A stretch of 16,226 bases of DNA from Gemmatimonadota bacterium (GTDB lineage Bacteria > Gemmatimonadota > Gemmatimonadetes > Gemmatimonadales > GWC2-71-9). Shown one piece after another: positions 12,270 through 16,226 of this stretch. The stretch is taken from assembly GCA_029859185.1 (NCBI GenBank), contig JAOUDR010000011.1, positions 1 through 16,226 on the forward strand, given 5' to 3'. Under the pieces are notes generated by a model, which searched no databases, was not told the DNA's origin, and was given only the letters and a program-made list of their open reading frames with translations. Positions within the stretch are counted from its first letter, which is position 1; every line of letters starts with the position of its first letter. Made by a program: the position numbers and the translations under genes.

Positions 12270-12854
12270 ATGCGGCGTTTCCTCGTCCTGCTCGCCACTC
12301 TGTCGATCAGCCCGACCGCGGCCCTTGCGCAGCGGGACTCCGTCTTGACACATCGCTGGGTGGGGATCCATCACGGCCGCCCCCTGCAGCTCGAGTTCTA
12401 CGGCGACACCATGCTGGTGGTGAACGACCAGCACGCGCTCGACTACCGCCTCACCTACGATTCGCTCGTGGCCTTCGGCGATACGTCGGTGGTGGGGCGC
12501 TACCGCCTCGTGCTCGACCGGCTCCTCTTCCAAACCGTCGATGAGGTCGTGACCATGGCGGTCCAGAACGCGCTCGCCCGCCCGTTGACCGGGCGGTGGC
12601 GTGGACCGCTCGGGACGGAGGACGGTGTGGAGACCGAGCTCGTGATCACCCCCGACGGTACCGCACGATGGCGGCGCTTGCCCGCCGGCGGATGGACCTA
12701 CGGAGAGTGGGATCGCGAGATGCGATGGATCACGTTCACCTGGTCCGATGAATCGGAGTGGCGGGGACAATACGATCCGATCGGCAATGCGATGCTGTTC
12801 GAGGTCACCGTCGCCGACGCCGGCCCGACGATCCTCCGACGGATCTTCCGCTGA
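12270..12854 (+). CDS. Secreted beta-rich protein with two similar halves, unknown function (194 aa)
   Basis: ATG 12270 gives a clean signal peptide, MRRFLVLLATLSISPTAALA followed by Gln21. The mature protein is rich in beta strands and seems to contain a repeated lipocalin-like unit: residues 27-90 (THRWVGIHHGRPLQLEFYGD, then YRLTYDSLVAFGDT and YRLVLDRLLFQT) and residues 106-180 (LTGRWRGPLGTEDGVETELV, then GWTYGEWDREMRWITFTW and EWRGQYDPIGNAMLFEV). Both halves have W-x-G, an L-x-F or L-V-I strand with a G-D/D-G turn, and a closing strand. Small periplasmic proteins of this kind may bind lipids, but no function is shown. The frame is open from 12234, but the signal peptide decides the later start. 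Its stop is only 10 bp from the stop of the convergent gene. Confidence 0.72.
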   Translation: MRRFLVLLATLSISPTAALAQRDSVLTHRWVGIHHGRPLQLEFYGDTMLVVNDQHALDYRLTYDSLVAFGDTSVVGRYRLVLDRLLFQTVDEVVTMAVQNALARPLTGRWRGPLGTEDGVETELVITPDGTARWRRLPAGGWTYGEWDREMRWITFTWSDESEWRGQYDPIGNAMLFEVTVADAGPTILRRIFR

Positions 12855-12864
12855 GGCCGCTCCA

Positions 12865-13710
12865 CTAGAGCACGACCACAGGCCGCAGGACATCCCGCTC
12901 CGCCTCAAGCTCGACCTCCGCTTGATCGAGCCGGGGCGCGGCGGCTGCCTCATCCGGGAACTTGCTGTTCACGGGCACCACCCCAGTGAGGCGGCGCAGG
13001 ATGACCAGCGCAACGGTCACCTCGCACCGCGTGGGGTCGGGGTCCGTGTGACCGGCCGTCGCCAACTCGTGGCACAGCGGCACGGACACCGGGTCGGCGA
13101 GCACGAACAACGACTCGAGCAAGCGGGGCCCGAGGAACGCTCGTAGCTGGAAGTCACGCCGCGTGGCATCGAACAGCGCCACCAGCCGGCCGGCGGGGTG
13201 CGCGTTCGGGTAGTACCGCGCAGCCTCCGCCGCGACTCCTAGGAACGCATGGTGGGCTTCGGGGACGAGATAGCGTTCGAACAGCGGCCATGTCGTGTGG
13301 GCATGGAGCCGAGCGAGGAGCAGGAAGGCGTGATAGCGTCGCGTAGTCGGGGCCCGAGCGTCCGTGGCCACGGTCGCGAGTCCCGCGGTCCCGAATCGGT
13401 GTGCCACCAGGGCCGCCGCAGTGGCGTGCTGGAGCCGTTCGAGGGCCGGGATGCGGAACGTCAAGAAGTGCGCGCCGCTCGCTCCGTGCGCCACCAGCGG
13501 CAGGCGGTCGAGCAGGCGGAGCAGCAGGCCGTCGGCCTCGTCCAGCGGCGGCACGACGGACGGATCGGTCGATCGGTCAACCGTCGCAAGGGCTTTCCAC
13601 CCACGCTCTTCGATGCGGTCGCGTTGCCATACCCCCTCGACCCGTTCGAGCGTGGGGGCGTCCAGGAGGGCCCGGAGGGCTTCGGCAAAACCTTCGACGA
13701 CGACGGACAT
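12865..13710 (-). CDS. Cytoplasmic helical protein of unknown function (281 aa)
   Basis: The start is ATG 13710 (MSVVVEGFAEALRALLDAPT); the frame is open for 80 more codons upstream, but those lie across the neighbouring promoter and have poor composition. The protein is almost all alpha-helix with helices of HEAT-repeat length (ALERLQHATAAALVAHRFGT, RRYHAFLLLARLHAHTTWPL, PEAHHAFLGVAAEAARYYPN, RRDFQLRAFLGPRLLESLFV). There is no signal peptide, membrane helix or recognisable catalytic motif. It is divergent from the binding-protein/chemoreceptor operon, with 82 bp between start codons, and could share its regulation. No better identification can be given. Confidence 0.65.
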   Translation of the reverse strand: MSVVVEGFAEALRALLDAPTLERVEGVWQRDRIEERGWKALATVDRSTDPSVVPPLDEADGLLLRLLDRLPLVAHGASGAHFLTFRIPALERLQHATAAALVAHRFGTAGLATVATDARAPTTRRYHAFLLLARLHAHTTWPLFERYLVPEAHHAFLGVAAEAARYYPNAHPAGRLVALFDATRRDFQLRAFLGPRLLESLFVLADPVSVPLCHELATAGHTDPDPTRCEVTVALVILRRLTGVVPVNSKFPDEAAAAPRLDQAEVELEAERDVLRPVVVL

Positions 13711-13732
13711 GGATCGACGGCAAGTTAGTAGA

Positions 13733-13761
13733 TTGCCCCGAGCCGGAGCGACCGCTACTCT
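13733..13761 (+). promoter_or_regulatory. Possible promoter of the binding-lipoprotein/chemoreceptor operon
   Basis: TTGCCC (13733-13738) and TACTCT (13756-13761) are separated by 17 bp, matching the sigma70 consensus at 4 and 3 positions. It would give a leader of about 25 nt before GTG 13793, which carries a good ribosome-binding site. The match is weak and could be chance. Confidence 0.3.
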
Positions 13762-13792
13762 TGCGACCGCATTCCCCTTGTGGAGATCCCTG

Positions 13793-14908
13793 GTGTCATC
13801 CTTCCGCACGCTGCGCGCTCTGTGCCTCTCCCTCCTGCTGGCAGGCTGCGGCGACGACGTGCCGATCAAGATTGGCCTCGTGGGACCGTTCGCGGAGCCG
13901 CGCGCCACCTCCATGCGGATCGCGGCGGAACTTGCGGTGGAGGAGATCAACGCGGCCGGCGGCCTGCGCGGGCGCCCGGTCGAGCTGGTGGTCCTAGATG
14001 ACTCAGGACAAGCCGCGGGCGCAGTGGCGGCTGCACAGCAGCTCGTGGCCGACCCGTCGGTCGTGGCGGTGGTCGGTCACCTCACGAGCGGCGCCACCCT
14101 TGCCGCCGCCCCGACCTACCGCGGCACCAGGCCGGTGGCCGTGGTATCGCCATCGGCATCGAGCCCGCTCCTGACGGACGCGGGCCCCTGGATGTTCCGG
14201 GTCTGCCCCGCCGACGCGGTCCACGGTGTGCGCCTGGCCGCGTGGGCCAAAGAGCGGCTTGGTGCCCGGCGTGCGGCCGTCCTGTACATCAACGACGACT
14301 ACGGCCGTGGGCTGCGCGACGTGTTCGTCGAAGCCTTCACCGGGGCTGGCGGGGAGGTCGTCACCTTGGATCCCTACCTCGACGACCTCCCGAGCTTTCG
14401 TCCATATCTCGAGCGGCTCCGGCGCCGGGGCGGCGCGGATGTCCTGCTCATCGCGGGAACGCGGACCGGGGCGGCGCGCATTCTCGCCACGCGCGACTCC
14501 CTGGGTCTCGACTTCCCGGTCATCGGGGGAGACGGCATCGTGGGTGTCGAGCAGATCGGCGCCGCGGCGGAAGGGGTCTTCATCTCGACCGCGTACCTGT
14601 CGGAGGCACCGGGCGCCGCCAATGCCGCGTTCGTACGGGCCTACCGCACCGCCTCGGGCAATCGCCTGCCCGACCACCGCGGCGCTGGTGCGTATGACGC
14701 TGTCCACCTCATTGCGCGCGCGGTCGAGGCGGTCGGGACGGGGCGTGAGGACATCCGGGACTACCTGGCCCGGGTCGGCACGAGTAAGCCCGCCTACGAC
14801 GGCGTTACCGGTCGGGTGGCGTTCGACGAGCACGGCGACGTCCCCGAGAAGTCCACCGTCATGGGGGTCGTTCGGAACGGAGCGCTGCGGGTGGTTGAGG
14901 GATCATGA
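13793..14908 (+). CDS. Lipoprotein, branched-chain amino-acid-type periplasmic binding protein (LivJ-like, type 1 fold)
   Basis: From GTG 13793 (GGAG at 13782-13785, 7 nt upstream) the protein is 371 residues. Its signal ends in a lipobox, L16-A-G-C19, so it is a membrane-anchored lipoprotein. The mature part follows the Peripla_BP_6 pattern: IKIGLVGPFA, then AAELAVEEINAAGGLRGRPV, LVVLDDSGQAAGAVAAAQQL, VVAVVGHLTSGATLAAAPTY, and the second-lobe segment AAVLYINDDYGRGLRDVFVE. This family binds amino acids, amides or urea for ABC importers, but no permease or ATPase gene adjoins. Instead its stop overlaps the chemoreceptor start by 4 bp (ATGA, 14905-14908), pointing to a sensory role: ligand capture and presentation to the receptor. 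The frame is open from 13364, but that part lies over the divergent gene. Confidence 0.88.
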   Translation: MSSFRTLRALCLSLLLAGCGDDVPIKIGLVGPFAEPRATSMRIAAELAVEEINAAGGLRGRPVELVVLDDSGQAAGAVAAAQQLVADPSVVAVVGHLTSGATLAAAPTYRGTRPVAVVSPSASSPLLTDAGPWMFRVCPADAVHGVRLAAWAKERLGARRAAVLYINDDYGRGLRDVFVEAFTGAGGEVVTLDPYLDDLPSFRPYLERLRRRGGADVLLIAGTRTGAARILATRDSLGLDFPVIGGDGIVGVEQIGAAAEGVFISTAYLSEAPGAANAAFVRAYRTASGNRLPDHRGAGAYDAVHLIARAVEAVGTGREDIRDYLARVGTSKPAYDGVTGRVAFDEHGDVPEKSTVMGVVRNGALRVVEGS

Positions 14909-16226
14909 CCCTGCGCTCGTTGCTCGGGAGCCTCCGCGGGCGCATCGTCGTGGCCGGTATCGCCGTGGCCGCGGGGTTCATCCCGGTGGCCATAATCGGG
15001 ATCGGCGCTCTGTCCGCCATCAATCAGGCGGTTTCGCGAGAACTCGGCCTGCTGCAGCGGGTTTCCGGACTCAGCAGCGGGCTGGCCTCCGCCGTGACCA
15101 ACGAGATCCGCCACGCGGAGCAGTACCTCAACAGTGGCGACCCCGCCGACGTCCAGGGCTTCCAGGAGGCGGCGGGCGAGGTCGTGCGCATCCAGCGCCG
15201 GCTCGCCTCGATCGTCGAGCTCGATGCGTCCGAACAGCGGGCAGCAACGCGACTCGGGGCCTTGCAGGCCCAGGTCGAGGTGACCTACCACTACGCGCAC
15301 ACGCTCGCGGACCTCGGTCGCCCAGCGGAGGCGCTGGCCGCCGCCACCACGGCCCGGGTTCCCGCCGACGCGTTGATCGGTGAGGCCCGGACGGTCAACG
15401 CGGCCCAGGCGCTTCGCTCCGAGCTGACGGCCACCCGCCTCGCCAGCGAGGCGCGGCGGCGCCTCCTCATCGTGCTCCTCGTCCTGGGCGCGACCGCGGT
15501 GATCGGCAGTGGGATCGCGATCGCGCTGTACCGTTCGGTCGATCGCCCGGTCCGCCTGATGCTCGATGCTGCGGGCCGCCTGGCAAGCGGGGATCTGCGC
15601 CCGGTCGCGATCGATTTCACCCACATGCCCCAGGAACTCGCCGACCTCGGTGCGGCCCTCGCGGGCGTCGGGGCGCGGCTGCACCAGATCGTCACCCGGC
15701 TCAGCGACGAAAGCGAGCGGATGACGGGCACGGCCCAGGACCTCTCCGCCGTCAGCGAAGAGCTGGCGGCTACGTCGAGCGAGATTACGACGGCGATGGT
15801 CGAGATCTCCACGGGTGCGGAACGCCAAGCCGCCGGACTGGAAGGAGGATTTCAGCGCATGGACGGCGTCGGTGCGACGGCGGCGTCCAACGCAGATGTC
15901 GCCCGCCGCGTGGCGCAACTGGGACAGGACATTCACCGGCTGGCCTCGGTGCACGAACGTGACATGAGCGCGGCGGCGACCACGCTCGGACGGGTCCAGG
16001 GCGTCGTCGAGCAGAGCGCGTCCCAAGTCGAGGAGCTGGCCCGCCTCTCCATCCAGATCGACGACTTCGTCGACCTGATCAAGCGGATCGCGTCGCAAAC
16101 CAACCTGCTCGCCCTCAACGCGGCCATCGAGGCGGCCCGGGCCGGGGAGCAAGGGGCGGGGTTTGCCGTGGTGGCCGACGAGGTGCGCCAGCTCGCGGAC
16201 TCGAGTGCCCAGGCCGCCGAGGACGT
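14905..16226 (+). CDS. Methyl-accepting chemotaxis protein (C-terminus beyond window)
   Basis: Translated by hand; 440 codons are visible and still open at the edge. Order: membrane helix 1 (about 13-36), a helical periplasmic domain of about 150 residues (37-186) of the four-helix-bundle type, membrane helix 2 (187-209, LLIVLLVLGATAVIGSGIAI), a HAMP domain (210-262, starting RSVDRPVRLMLDAAGRLASG with the usual proline) and the signalling coiled coil. The hairpin tip is intact at 395-431: IASQTNLLALNAAIEAARAG then EQGAGFAVVADEVRQLA, the part that contacts CheA and CheW. The protein should sense a periplasmic signal and control CheA kinase, for motility or a related Che-type output. The start overlaps the lipoprotein stop, so the two are co-translated. 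No che gene is in view. Confidence 0.95.
   Translation, partial: MTLRSLLGSLRGRIVVAGIAVAAGFIPVAIIGIGALSAINQAVSRELGLLQRVSGLSSGLASAVTNEIRHAEQYLNSGDPADVQGFQEAAGEVVRIQRRLASIVELDASEQRAATRLGALQAQVEVTYHYAHTLADLGRPAEALAAATTARVPADALIGEARTVNAAQALRSELTATRLASEARRRLLIVLLVLGATAVIGSGIAIALYRSVDRPVRLMLDAAGRLASGDLRPVAIDFTHMPQELADLGAALAGVGARLHQIVTRLSDESERMTGTAQDLSAVSEELAATSSEITTAMVEISTGAERQAAGLEGGFQRMDGVGATAASNADVARRVAQLGQDIHRLASVHERDMSAAATTLGRVQGVVEQSASQVEELARLSIQIDDFVDLIKRIASQTNLLALNAAIEAARAGEQGAGFAVVADEVRQLADSSAQAAED

Noticed and set aside
13364..13792. N-terminal extension of the binding lipoprotein
   Set aside because: It would overlap the divergent gene and bury the lipoprotein signal; GTG 13793 has a well-placed GGAG and gives a proper lipobox.
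14794..16152. Minus-strand open frame across the chemoreceptor
   Set aside because: The plus-strand translation contains the conserved chemoreceptor hairpin tip, HAMP and two membrane helices, so this frame is a shadow.

Overview
This is a high-GC bacterial window of 16.2 kb with dense genes on both strands. The gene set fits Gemmatimonadota best: a GSI-alpha type glutamine synthetase, a one-POTRA Omp85 protein, a LemA/M48 protease pair, a PlsB-like acyltransferase, secreted proteins ending their signal in Ala-Gln, and few strong Shine-Dalgarno sites. That assignment is inferred from gene content and style and was not tested. No rRNA, tRNA, CRISPR array, IS element or phage module is visible.

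Layout. 1-220 (-): start of a CPA2 cation/proton antiporter, cut by the window edge. 327-656 (+): YbjQ/UPF0145 protein. 784-2358 (-): Omp85-family outer-membrane protein, downstream of 2488-3876 (-), glutamine synthetase, which has a clear sigma70-type promoter and an AT-richer control region full of dyads. 4154-4441 (-): small unknown protein. 4652-5377 (+): membrane-anchored double zinc-ribbon protein, convergent with 5443-5868 (-), a GspH/FimT pseudopilin. 5984-6574 (+): MerR-family regulator. 6679-7266 and 7263-8294 (+): LemA and an HtpX-like M48 protease, overlapping by 4 bp. 8471-9958 (+): PlsB-type acyltransferase. 10021-10380 (+): S23/four-helix-bundle protein. 10381-11047: non-coding stretch with a minus-strand terminator and other hairpins. 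12186-11048 (-): two unknown genes overlapping by 4 bp, the second secreted. 12270-12854 (+): secreted protein with two similar halves. 12865-13710 (-): unknown helical protein. 13793-14908 (+): lipoprotein of the branched-chain amino-acid binding family, overlapping by 4 bp a methyl-accepting chemotaxis protein (14905 to the window end). Two real genes, the antiporter and the chemoreceptor, are open at the window edges and were translated by hand.

The most unusual structure is between the genes. Several gaps hold a hairpin whose arms are short tandem repeats: 7-mers (about RGCCGAT) at 657-778, 9-mers (GGCAGAAGG / GGGAGGAGC) at 2415-2487, and 8-mers (GACGGGAT) at 5363-5444, 8319-8429, 9933-9964 and 10391-10414, with a degenerate version at 4476-4561. 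The arms often abut or contain stop codons, and at two genes the last few residues are encoded by the repeat. The last two 8-mer arrays are in inverted orientation on either side of the four-helix-bundle gene, so that gene sits where the loop of the shorter copies would be. This resembles a repeat family with one enlarged, gene-bearing member, and is the best candidate here for something undescribed.

Genes that probably work together: LemA with the M48 protease; the binding lipoprotein with the chemoreceptor; the two coupled unknown genes at 11048-12186. Glutamine synthetase and the Omp85 gene are co-directional but separated by a repeat, so co-transcription is uncertain.
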